DNA from: Valencia hispanica
Lineage: Eukaryota > Chordata > Actinopteri > Cyprinodontiformes > Valenciidae
NCBI GenBank assembly: GCA_963556495.2
Contig: OY747702.1
Coordinates: 9,171,693 to 9,235,692 of the forward strand
Length of the DNA: 64,000 nucleotides
Direction: 5' to 3'
In this document: piece by piece, positions 44,786 to 54,750 of the stretch
How the letters are laid out: each line of letters begins with the position of its first letter
How positions within the stretch are numbered: the first letter of the stretch is position 1
Made by a program: the position numbers and the translations under genes
Notes under the pieces: model-generated
Told to the model about the DNA's origin: nothing
Seen by the model: the letters and a program-made list of their open reading frames with translations, nothing else
The model's database searches: none

Positions 44786-45296
44786 GGCACGTTCTTCTTA
44801 TGCAGAAGGAGCAATTCTGAGGTCCAGTACATCAATAATTTTACCTGAAATAGATCTGTAAGTTCAATTAATGATTTATACTACCTATTTGAAATTTTGC
44901 ACTCACAGCATGTCCGCACTGAATGCCTTGAAATTAGCTGCATGTCTCTTAAAGAGTCTCGGACATGCCCCCGTCAACACGCTGGCGTCAACGTCATCAC
45001 AACATTCTCCAGTCGCACGGGAGAATGTACGCATTACAGTATTGTAGCATCGGTGCGCCGGACTTTTGGAAGACAGGCATATCTTTCGGTTTACTATGGT
45101 CACGCAGGTCATGGTACAAGCATATGAAATTGATCCCGTCTCTGACCCTGAAAGTGAAATCTTGGATGAACTGAAGCGCGTTCAGCGGCTCGTTCAAGAG
45201 CTACTACTTTCCACAGGTACTACCTGATTGCTGCTGACGATGCTCTGCTCTGCTTTAGTGCTCTGGGAGCGGGGGAGGGACGGCTGTGGAGAGACG
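44786..45296 (+). other. Foreign insert between two L2 RT pieces
   Basis: This segment is absent from the other L2 copies at this point. One frame near 45098-45220 reads MVTQVMVQAYEIDPVSDPES, then [20 protein letters not shown], an acidic and then amphipathic stretch that looks protein-like and ends at a GTACT that could be a splice donor. No family is recognised. The right end (GGACGGCTGTGGAGAGACGT, GGGCGG) is partly inverted relative to 45470-45525 (see findings). Confidence 0.35.
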
Positions 45297-46245
45297 TGGG
45301 CGGTAATCAAGCCATTCAAACCCTAAATCAATGCATTGAGCAAATCAATGGATGGATGTGCCATAACTTTCTCCAGCTGAACAGAAACAAAACTGAAGTA
45401 ATTATTTTTGGACCTAAAGAGGAACGATCAAGAGTGAGCACCCAGTTGATGTGCACAGTCTCTCAGTACCCGCCCACTCCGTTGTCCTCAGGAGCCGTTG
45501 GCGTCCGAGAGCAGATTTAAGTTTTTGTGAAAGGACTAATGCCGCAACAGGACCTCGAAAAAGTCATCCATGCATTTATCTTTAGTCGGATTGATTACTG
45601 CAACAGCGTCCTCACAGGTCTGCCTCAAAAGTAAATCAGACAGCTGCAGCTGATCCAGAATGCTGCTGCTCGCGTACTCACTAGGACAATGAAAGTAGAG
45701 CACATCACCCCAGTTCCAAAGTCCTTACACTGGCTCCCTGTAGCTCAGAGAATAGATTAAAAAATACTCCTACTAGTTTATAAATCATTGAATGGCTTAG
45801 CACCAAAATATGTTGAAGATCTGTTGTCAGAGTACCAACCACCAAGACCATTCAGGTCCTCCAACTCCAGCCTACTAAACATCCCTAGACTCAGAATCAA
45901 ACATGGAGAAGCAGCTTTCAGTTTCTATGCTCCCCTTATCTGGAACAGACTTCCTGACGACCGCTGATCTGCTGAAACTCTGAACTGCTTTAAATCGAGA
46001 CTAAAAACTCATCTGTTTAGAATTGCCTTTGAGTAAATGATTGTCATATGTATCAAATGTGTTTATGCTCTCTTGCTTTACTGATGTTTCTCTTGCTTTA
46101 TTGACTTAATTTCCAACGTTATATCCTGTTCTTTTTTGTTTGTTTGTTTTTTTATCACCAAATCATGTAAAGCACCTTGAATTACCCTGTTGTTAAAAGT
46201 GTGCTATACAAATAAAATTGCCTTTCCTTGCCTTGCCTTACAGCT
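45297..46245 (+). pseudogene. L2 LINE RT 3' end, third copy
   Basis: 45305-45445 reads [40 protein letters not shown] and VSTQL. About 80 foreign bases (45446-45528) follow, then the L2 sequence resumes at KGLMPQQDLEKVIHAFIF-like DNA and continues to GTGCTATACAAATAAAATTG and a CCTTGCC tail at 46230. Stops occur at 45634 (TAA) and elsewhere. Confidence 0.8.
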
Positions 46246-46394
46246 GTAACTTTCTGTAGTTCCCTAGAATTATCTTGCGTATACAGCTCTTACTATATAG
46301 CAAGCCATTTGTTATGAACAGCAGAACCAGATACAAATGTTCTGCGGAAGTGCAAAACAGTCATCAGCTACAGGCACTTATTTTAATACATTAT

Positions 46395-46580
46395 CAATTG
46401 TGACCTCACACCAATGACTGACGCAATCTGCTGGGATTCCTTAAATAGGAAACTTTTTAACTGATTGGAATGTTTGTATAATTGTATTGAAATGACTTCT
46501 TGTTAAGTGCCTTGAGATGACATCTGTTGTGAATTGGCGCTATATAAATAAACTGAATTGAATTGAATTGAATTGAATGA
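46395..46580 (+). repeat. L2-type LINE 3' end ('family A'), short copy
   Basis: CCAATGACTGACGCAATCTG, GGGATTCCTTAAATAGGAAA, TGCCTTGAGATGACATCTGT, TGTGAATTGGCGCTATATAA and a GAATT tail. It has the same orientation as 2645-3212 and is heavily 5' truncated. Confidence 0.8.
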
Positions 46581-47040
46581 TTTCGAACTGAAATCTTGTG
46601 TAAATCGTGCTGTCCTGTTATGATAGACTTGTGGTCCAATAGGTTGAGGCTTCCTAAGCTGGTAAACAAACAGCTAACTTAGTGACTAAAGCAGTATTAT
46701 TCCACCTTAAGGTTTGTAAGACAAAGTTACTAGTGATAAACGCAGACCTCTTGGAGTTTAAGCTACCGTAATTTTCGGACAGTAAGCTACTCCTTTTTAA
46801 TACGCTTTGGACTCTGTGTTCTATACAACGATGCGGCTGATTTTTACATTTTTACTGGCTAACGGCCTCCAGGGGGCACTATAGCAGAAAGCGTAAAAGT
46901 GAGTCAGACATGGGGGAAAGATTATGCGCCAAAGAAAACACTACCGGTAGTTTTCATGCACACACCCTCATCATAAAAAACACATAAAGAAATGCAGCTT
47001 TTAAGTTAAAGGCAATGAAGCTGGCCGTCAAAGAAGGAAA

Positions 47041-48433
47041 TTCAGTCGTGGCCAAAAGTTTTGAGAATTACATAAATATTGGAAATTGGAAAAGTTGCTG
47101 CTTAAGTTTTTATAATACCAATTTGCATATAGTCCAGAATGTTATGAACAGTGATCAGATGAATTGCATAGTCCTTAGAATGGCAGACTTGACATGTTAA
47201 AAGGAGGGTGATGCTTGCAATCATTGTTCTTCCATTGTTAACCATGGTGACCTGCAAAGAAACGTATGCAGCCATCATTGCGTTGCATAAAAATGGCTTC
47301 ACAGGCAAGGATATTGTGGCTACTAAAATTGCACCTAAATCAACAATTTATAGGATTATCAAGAACTTCAAGGAAAGAGGTTCAATTCTTATTAAGAAAG
47401 CTTCAGGGCATCCAAGAAAGTCCAGCAAGCACCAGGATCGTCTCCTAAAGAGGATTCAGCTGTGGGATCGGAGTGCCACCAGTTCAGAGCTTGCTCAGGA
47501 ATGGCAGCAGGCAGGTGTGAACACATCTGCACGCACAGTGAGGCGAATACTTTTGGAAGATGGCCTGGTGTCAAGAAGGGCAGCAAAGAAGCCACTTCTC
47601 TCCAAAAAAAAAATCAGGGACAGATTGATCTTCTGCAGAAAGTCTGGTGAATGGACTGCTGAGGACTGGGGCAAAGTCATATTCTCTGATGAAGCCTCTT
47701 TCAGATTTTTAGGGGCATCTGGAAAAAGGCTTCTCCGGAGAAGAAAAGGTGAGTGCTACCATCAGTCTTGTGTCATGCCAACAGTAAAGCATCCTGAGAC
47801 CATTCATGTGTGGGTTGCTTCTCATCCAAGGGAGTGGGCTCACTTACAATTTTGCCCAAAAACACAGCCATGAATAAAGAATGGTACCAAAACACCCTCC
47901 AACAGCAACTTCTTCCAACAATCCAACAACAGTTTGGTGAAGAACAATGCATTTTCCAGCACGATGGAGCACCGTCCCATAAGGCAAAAGTGATAAGTGG
48001 CTCGGGGACCAAAACGTAGAAATTTTGGGTCCATGGCCTGGAAACTCCCCAGATCTTGATCCCATTGAGAACTTGTGGTCAGTCCTCAAGAGGCGAGTGG
48101 ACAAACAAAAACCCACTAATTCTGACAAACTCCAAGAAGTGATTATGAAAGAATGGGTTGCTATCAGTCAGGATTTGGCCCAGAAGTTGATTGAGAGCAT
48201 TCCCAGTCGAATTGCAGAGGTCCTGAAAAAGAAGGGCCAACACTGCAAATACTGACTTTTTGCATAAATGTCATGTAATTGTCAATAAAAGCCTTTGAAA
48301 AGTATAAAGTGCTTGTAATTATATTTCAGTACATCACAGAAACAACTGAAACAAAGATCTAAAAGTAGTTTTGCAGCAAACTTTGTGAAAACTAATATTT
48401 GTGTCATTCTCAAAACTTTTGGCCACGACTGTA
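47041..48433 (+). mobile_element. Tc1-like element, full length, inserted in pogo
   Basis: The left TIR from 47043 is CAGTCGTGGCCAAAAGTTTT and GAGAATTACA. The right TIR read inward from 48431 is CAGTCGTGGCCAAAAGTTTT and GAGAATGACA: identical over at least 25 bases. The right flank is TA (48432-48433). The left flank is TT (47041-47042), a changed TA. The element is 1.39 kb, normal for Tc1. It splits the pogo HTH codons. Confidence 0.92.
47208..48255 (+). pseudogene. Tc1-like transposase (DDE), two frameshifts
   Basis: This is a near-complete transposase. The first HTH has YAAIIALHKNGFTGKDIVAT and STIYRIIKNFKERGSI. A GRPR-like AT-hook region reads SGHPRKSSK. The second HTH has SELAQEWQQAGVNTSARTVR and RILLEDGLVSRRAAKKPLLS. 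The catalytic blocks are KVIFSDEASF (first Asp, 47678), CIFQHDGAPSHKAK (second Asp, 47949) and DLDPIENLWSVLKRRVDKQK (Glu, 48055-48114). The C-terminus, GQHCKY, ends at 48255. The frame breaks near 47814, where one base seems missing in VWG-C (the sequence then reads VWVASHP), and near 47993 (about four bases missing after AKVIS). All catalytic residues remain. No polyadenylation is needed to explain the gap to the right TIR. Confidence 0.9.
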
Positions 48434-48601
48434 GAGTTACTGCAGCTTGACACCGATGAATTAATGGTAAGACGTTGGAGGAGGCAGCGGGATGAACTGA
48501 CCCAGTGTAAAAAGACGACAAAAGCTTTCAGAGGACATAAAGACACTGAAGAAGAGGACTTCAACGGCTTTAGTGAAGAAGAGGAAGATGGCGACCAATG
48601 A

Positions 48602-49154
48602 CTTTTCAGGTAGGATAACGTATGTTTTATTTTCTAACCAGGAATGTAACTGTTGTGTTGGTGATGGTGCCGTACTGCCGATTTTCAGGCAGAGTTAGAA
48701 AAAAAGCACGTCTTAAATTAAAACCTAGAAAAGCACTCAGAGATCGCAGACCTCTGCCAGGGCCACTGATTCCCCCCCCCCTTCTCCATGTTGTTATCTA
48801 ATTCTAACTTTTGGTACTTTTCCAATAAAATGTCTGTTAATGAGACACATGGCTGTGCTCTTTCAGCGGAGAGCAGAGGTTCAGGACTGCTTCGTGAGGG
48901 GAGCCACTTGTGAGCTCTTTGACACGGGAGAGGAGTGGAGGTTAGCACCACTGGTCGGTGGGTGGATACCTGCTTCAGGTCGGTTCAACCCCAAAAATCA
49001 GTTGTTCCAAGTCAAATCTGGAAAAATCCTCCGTATACCGTCTTTCTGTTTAAATATCTCATGTTACAACATGGAGAAGGTGTGGCTTATATTCAGGTGC
49101 ACCCTATTTATGCACTTTTCTTTTCAAATTTAGCTGGTGCAGCTTTTATTGAGG
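48602..49154. other. pogo element 3' interior, non-coding
   Basis: This lies between the pogo-type stop codon and the right TIR. A C-run is at 48773-48781. Reading frames here (for example 48840-49133) show no recognised domain. Confidence 0.35.
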
Positions 49155-49175
49155 TGCAGTCTGAAAGTTATACTA

Positions 49176-49804
49176 TTCAACAAATGACTCTTTACTTGGG
49201 TGAAGCTGAAACTCTAAGTTGTGTCAGTAAACATGTTTGCCTTGGTACTGATGAGGATGAGAATAAATGAGAAAAAGGTTAGAAGGAGAGGACAGTTTGA
49301 ATAATGTGAAATCATTCTTACAACAGCTCCTGATGATGATTGTCTGTTAGCATGATATGTTGTTTTATTGTGCCAACCTATTTTCCTGCCCAGGTTAATT
49401 TGATAAATGTGCAAGCTGTACTTCCCAAACCTGCAGCGGGACCCCTGTGAAACCTGAGATCTAAGACTTCGTGGTGGTAAAGGACTTTTGCTGAAGGAGT
49501 TGGAAGGACAGCTCCCAAAATTTTGATTATCCCAAATAAAAAGAAATTATTTTTTAAAGGCTCCTTGGATATGTTTGCTTAAAAACATCACAATCTGGAT
49601 CGACACATAGACAAAATAAATTAACCAACAATAGGTATGGTTTACAATGTTCGGAAAGTTTATATTCAGAAGAAGACAAGGCATAGCAACAGCAGTTTTA
49701 GCTGACAGTACAGTAATCATCAGGGATAACATATTAAGAGGCTTATTTGTGTTCAAGGTTTTGCTCAAATGTCTTTTTAAATAAAACACTGGAGTTTCTT
49801 CTAT
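49176..49804. other. Unassigned sequence
   Basis: Nothing recognised. Confidence 0.4.
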
Positions 49805-49850
49805 TAGAATAGAATAGAAACATCCTTTATTGTCCCACAGTGGTGAAAGT
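49805..49850 (-). repeat. LINE 3' tail fragment (TAGAA units)
   Basis: AGAATAGAATAGAAACATCC followed by TTTATTGTCCCACAGTGGTG. The antisense (CACCACTGTGGGACAATAAA) is the tail of a Rex1-like LINE 3' end. A second such tail is at 58700-58775. Confidence 0.5.
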
Positions 49851-50475
49851 CATGTGTATCAGCAGCAAAGTGACAGGTAATTGAAATATTTAGATTCACT
49901 CAAGAAAATCTTAAAAAGAACAGAAAAAAAAACATCTGTACATCAAGGACATCATTACAACACTAAAATACTGTGCAGTTAATAAAAATAAAAAGACTTG
50001 ACAAATGTGCAAACGAGCAGGATAATTTTAAAATATTCACAGAATGTGCATGTGCATTTAACAATGTATTATCTAACCAAGATCTAAGAATGTCAGATTT
50101 TTGATTACTTTATATCTGCCCTCTTTATAACTGAAGGAATGACTCACAGTATACGATCTAAAGATGGATTTTAAGGTGGTGAAGAGGGTGTCACATTCAT
50201 AAGGTCCTTTGCAGGCATAGTTTGAATTCATTTCATTCATTCATGAAATGGCAGATGTAGGAACAGCTGATTTTAAACAAAGACGGTTGAGACAGTTTAA
50301 TAATTTATTCTTACATGAAAGGAGAGACAGATCAAACATTTCGTCCTGGTCCGCATCTAACAAAATCCGTTACAGAGCTCTGTTTTATACACAGTTAGGT
50401 CACACCCCAGATCTCACTGTGGATTCCATTATTTTCCACTAACCCAAACTGTTGTAGAGAAACAGGTCCAGGGAG
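49851..50475. other. Unassigned sequence
   Basis: Nothing recognised. Confidence 0.4.
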
Positions 50476-51445
50476 TACAGTGGGGCAAAAAAGTATTTGG
50501 CAGCCATCGATTGTGCAAGTTGTCCCACTTAAAAAGATGAGAGGCCTTAAATTTTCATCATAGGTACACTTTAACTCTGAGAGACGGAAGGTGAAAGAAA
50601 ATCCAGGAAATCCTATTGTATGATTTTTTTAAAGAATTTTTTTGTCTATCGGTGCAGAAAATAACAAAAGTTCCCCTCAAGTCTTTGTAAAGTAACCTTT
50701 TCTGGAAATGACAGAGATCAAATGTTTCCTGTAGGTCTTCACCAGGTTTGCACACACTGTAGCTTGTATTTTGGCCCATTCTTTGGGGCAGTAGCTAGGC
50801 AACACGGACTTTCAACTACCTCCTCAGATTCTTGGATTGAGGTCTGGAGACTGGCTAGGGCGCTCCCGAACCTTGATATGCTTTTTACGAAGCCACTCCT
50901 TCGTTGCTTAGGTGCTGTGTTTGTTGGGATCATTGTGATGCTGGAAGATCCAGCCATGTTTCATCTTCAATGCTCTCACTGATGGAAGGAGGTTTTTGCC
51001 CCAAATTACACGATACATGACCCCATTCCATCCTCTTCTTAATACAGATCAGTCATCCTGTCCTCTTCGCAGAAAAGCACCCCCAAAGCATAATGTTTCC
51101 ACCGCCATACTTCACAGTGTGTATGGTGTTTTTGGGATGCCACTCCACATTCTTCCCCCTCCAAACACAGAGTGGCGTTAATCCCAAAGATTTTTATTTT
51201 GGTCTCATCTGACCACATGACATTCTCCCAATCCTCCTCTGGTTCATCCAGATGGTCTCTAGCAGACTTTAGACGGGCCTGGACATGTGCTGGCTTGAGC
51301 AGGTGAACCCTAGCAGGAAGCAGGATTTTAATCCATGACGACATAGTGGGTTATTAATAGTAACCTTTGTTACCGTGGTCCCAGCTCTCTTCAGGTCATT
51401 GACCAGTTCCCAACGTGTAGTTCTGGACTGAGTGTTTTGGTGAGT
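50476..51445 (-). pseudogene. Tc1-like transposon, 3' two-thirds, reverse strand
   Basis: A TIR begins at 50478 after TA: CAGTGGGGCAAAAAAGTATT, then TGGCAGCCATCGATTGTGCA. Read on the minus strand, 51344-51039 contains ARLKSARDHLDEPEEDWENV and [12 protein letters not shown] (first catalytic Asp), and 50957-50880 contains [15 protein letters not shown] frame over the HDNDP second-Asp DNA (CATTGTGATGCTGGAAGATC antisense). Several frameshifts are present. The N-terminal HTH half and the far TIR are missing beyond about 51445. It is the same family as 18588-19195. Confidence 0.85.
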
Positions 51446-54335
51446 GAAATGTCTGACATTTGATCTGTTTTAAGAACATGGCATCTTATGAGCATAGTAC
51501 TTGACTAATTGTCTCCATTTTGTCTCTCATCCCTCCTCTGACCTTCTGGTTGTGGCATGACAGCTGATTGTTGTTATTATAAATCCCACAGGTGCTAGAA
51601 CTCTCTGAAATCTGTAATTAACACACAAAGGCAACTATATTATTTTTAATGCTGGTTGTTTAGCCAACTTTTTTGTCTATGAAAGGTAACCTTCTCCCCT
51701 GGGAATTTGGATATTGACCATGCGTCAAGCTTTCCTTGGGAATACATTTTCAGCCATATTGACAGTCAATGATGTCATCTACCAAGTAGCAAATTGTAAT
51801 CTACATATGTTAGTGTCAAATATAATTAACATGTGGGAAACGTGCACATGTTCATCAGATTAGGTCTTTTATTCAGAAAAAGAAAATGAAAAACTGATCT
51901 GGCAATCCTTATCATCATTACAATATATTGTAATAAGTATCTTTAATAATATTGCAATTTCACATTTTACTGATATTGACAGAACAAAAATATTTGAAAT
52001 GAAGAGATTTATTCATGTCCAAATGTAGATGAGATGTTGTTAGGGTTGATCAATTGGGCTAACTAAGCCAGACATTCAAAGTCTTTGTTTTGTTGAAACT
52101 TTGGACAGGACACATTTTCTGGGTAACATAAACAGAAAAAATGGGCTACTTTCGAGAGACTAAAAAATGAGTGGTTTTTGGGTGAAAAGTGACATAGTGT
52201 TGTAAGATTCTCTTGTAAATTCTTAGCAATACATCTTTACACATTCCTACATTACTGTATTTTTTGTTTCTCACAGATATTAAATTTGCCAGTTTTTATA
52301 ACCTGGGCACACCTGAGCTTTGCATGTAAACTTCTATAGCGTTTCACTGAAATGTGCTTCAGAGTACCCTCCCCTGTTGTCTTTTATTTCTTTAAAGTAT
52401 CTACTTTGTATTTTGAGCTCGTTAAGGTGGGGTGGCACTGTTTTTCCTTAAGATCTATTTTCAGTTGTACTTAGCTTGCAGGCTTAGACAGAGTTAGACA
52501 TTTAACTCCGTCTTCTGATATTCTCTGAGAGACTTTGCATCCACAGCAAGTTAGCAGCTCTCGGGTTTTCCTTACTCTCTATCCAGTTTTCTGTTGCTCT
52601 TTCACACTTTATTTCTATCATCTGTTCTCATCTTGTATTTCTTATTTGCAGAAGCAATAAAGAAGCACACACACCCATGCACATACAGAACACTGGGTGC
52701 CCATTGGGAGGATGAGGGTGTCGTGTTGCTCTGTCATGATCAGGATAATGCTTCTGGCATCACTTCGCATTAATCACATTCTAGGCTGAATAGATGGATT
52801 ATGAAAACTCACTACTTTACACACATTCACACAGATTCAAATGACAATAGATGAAGCGCACAGAGGCTGGAGCACTTTCAAAAATAACTAGATGGGGAGG
52901 AATACAAGGGTCCTGTGTACACTGAAGAAAGAGCAAGAGAGACAAATATGCTCCCTGTCTCACGTAAACACACACACAAGTTTGTATTTCTACACATATT
53001 CGGAATTTGCATCGAGTTCCATTCATTTCAGCAACTGCATGCATGCCTAACCCTAACACTTTCCATAACCCTAAGTATTACCAGTATATTTTAGCCCAAA
53101 CCTTAATCAAAACTTAATTCACACCATACCTCTAAAACCAACCCCTAACTCTAAAACAGGGGGTCAATCACATTGACTTTGACAACAATAATGCCCATTT
53201 GTTTTCAGGAGGTTGGTGAATATATCAGAGAAAATCCTAAATAGGCTACATAAACAAACACACAAAGACATAGAAAACACCATCACAAACCCTTTGATTA
53301 ATATGTTTTAACCAAGAGGATAATTGATGGCGATTGGTGTGATGTTGGTATACGTAGTTGCCTGAGCATCCAACGATCAAACACAATCAAAATGCTCAGT
53401 AAAGGTTGCTAAGCATAGAGAATGCCTTGTAAAAGTGCTACACATCATTATCAGATCTTAATGGTTTCCTCAGATTGTAGGCATGGATTAGGCCATGTGG
53501 ATGTATCGCACCATCCAACTGATGTGGGACATATTGCTCACCACCCAGAGGAGTATAACATCATGTCTGTTGGTGACTTCAAATACCCACTCATTCCAAC
53601 ATCAAGCCATTGGATGCGACACACACCTGCCTTCATGGTTCACCCACTTGACCTCATCTATTCCCAAAACACAAGCCGTGTTAACCTTCCTGAAGTGATT
53701 GTAATGCTGTCTAATGTGAGGCATCATCTGTCTGTGACCTTACCTCAGTGTTATGACCATTATTTAGCCCCCCAGGGCTAAATAATGCCATGTTTCTGTA
53801 AAAGTGGGGTATGGAATTAATAGAAGCAATGAAAGCTATTTTTGCATTATGGTAGTACAACTTGAACATGGTCAAAACCTTTTTCGTAGGAGAACAGCGT
53901 AAATAAAAGAGTTACTTGATTGATTATTTAGTTTCCTCCTGTCACACCTGAGTGAAGTTATAGAGCCTTCTGGACTCCCCAAGTCATCCTGGTGATTAGG
54001 GTTTATACAGGAGTATGACTGAAAACACGCCTCTCCCTGAAGACCATGCTATCCAGAGGCTGTCCAGGAGAGCCAGCAGTTTCCTATGGCCTCCTCTCTA
54101 CTGTTATCACCACTAAATCTAGTTCCATTTATCTATTATCAAGCCAGTCCTACTTGGACACCCTTAACACCAGCATAAGACCCCACCACAGCATCATACC
54201 CATCTTACCCCACCCTGCAGAGTCTTGAAGAGGTCATTCTGTGCACTCACCATTACACACTTGTAAGGGCTAGTTTTCTAGTTTTCCCAGTTTGAGTGTG
54301 AACAAAACTTTAAAACACTGTTTGTATCATGGGAG
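51446..54335. other. Long unassigned stretch
   Basis: About 2.9 kb without a recognised domain. It includes a perfect 11-bp inverted repeat ATTATTTAGCC / GGCTAAATAAT at 53759-53769 and 53776-53786. CCCTAACCCTAAC-like bases at 53049-53075 lie in a C/A-rich old repeat. The 119-codon frame at 53422-53781 has no recognisable family. Confidence 0.4.
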
Positions 54336-54339
54336 AAGA

Positions 54340-54750
54340 AGTGCGGTGGTAGAGGAGTATAAATACCTCGGTCTCCACCTGGACTACAATGAAGACACAA
54401 CAGTCGAGATCTAACATCTTCTAAAGAAGGGACAGAGCAGACTGTACTATTTGAGGAAGCTTAGGTCCTTTAAGGAGCAAGATGCTGCAAATGTCTCTTG
54501 TGGAGAGTTTTATTTCTTCTGCCATTATCTGTTGGGGTAGCAGCATCAGCGCCAGGGACTTAAAAAGGCTCAACAACCTGATAAAGAAGGCTGGTTCTGT
54601 TCTGGGAACGACTGTGGAACCTCTGAAGATGATGATGAAAAAAGGATTCTTCATAAAATCAAGAACATTATGGTCAACCCTGAGGATCCTCTTCATGGAC
54701 TGTTATACAACAGAGTGTCTTCAGTCGGAGGCTTGTTCGGTTTCTTTTTT
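54340..54750 (+). pseudogene. Rex1/Babar-like LINE RT C-terminal fragment
   Basis: Plus-strand frames give EEYKYLGLHLDYNEDT-like DNA (GAGGAGTATAAATACCTCGG at 54353), KKGQSRLYYLRKLRSFK, ESFISSAIICWGSSISARDL, KRLNNLIKKAGSVLGTTVEP and an ECLQSEACSV frame over the QSVFSRRL DNA. It is cut at about 54750 by the family C insertion. Its 3' end is probably 57330-57420. Confidence 0.75.

Larger units (their letters stand above)
47009..48601 (+). pseudogene. pogo-type transposase remnant (HTH joined to C-terminal tail)
   Basis: Before the Tc1, codons read KAMKLAVKEGN (47009-47041). After it, 48433-48601 reads VELLQLDTDELMVRRWRRQR, DELTQCKKTTKAFRGHK and then DTEEEDFNGFSEEEEDGDQ and a stop. The first two parts are the N-terminal helix-turn-helix (CENP-B/psq type) of a pogo-like transposase family that I recall from fish. 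In that family the HTH is followed by a DNA-binding second HTH and a DDE domain. Here it is followed directly by the acidic C-terminal end, so the catalytic domain is deleted in frame. Confidence 0.6.
46764..49175 (+). mobile_element. pogo-like DNA transposon, internally deleted, interrupted by Tc1
   Basis: The left end at 46764 reads TACCGTAATTTTCGGACAGT followed by AAGCTAC. The right end near 49155-49175 reads GTCTGAAAGTTATACTA, an imperfect inverted match, with TA at both edges. Both subterminal regions carry related GCGGCT/GTGCAGC and ATTTTTA/TTTTATT blocks. The coding remnant (see next entries) is pogo-type. A Tc1 element occupies 47043-48431 inside it. The TIR match is modest, so the right boundary is approximate. 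Confidence 0.6.

Noticed and set aside
52620..52700. AGAAGCAATAAAGAAGCACA as a gene-end polyadenylation site
   Set aside because: A lone AATAAA without any recognisable upstream exon is expected by chance in AT-rich DNA.
53045..53160. CCCTAACCCTAAC-like runs as an interstitial telomere
   Set aside because: Only two exact hexamer-like units occur, embedded in diverse C/A-rich sequence (AACCCTAAGTATT, AAACCTTAATC) typical of an old dispersed repeat. There is no sustained TTAGGG array.
53422..53781. 119-codon frame as a retroviral or host protein
   Set aside because: No conserved motif is seen, the composition is unremarkable, and an alternative frame overlaps it.
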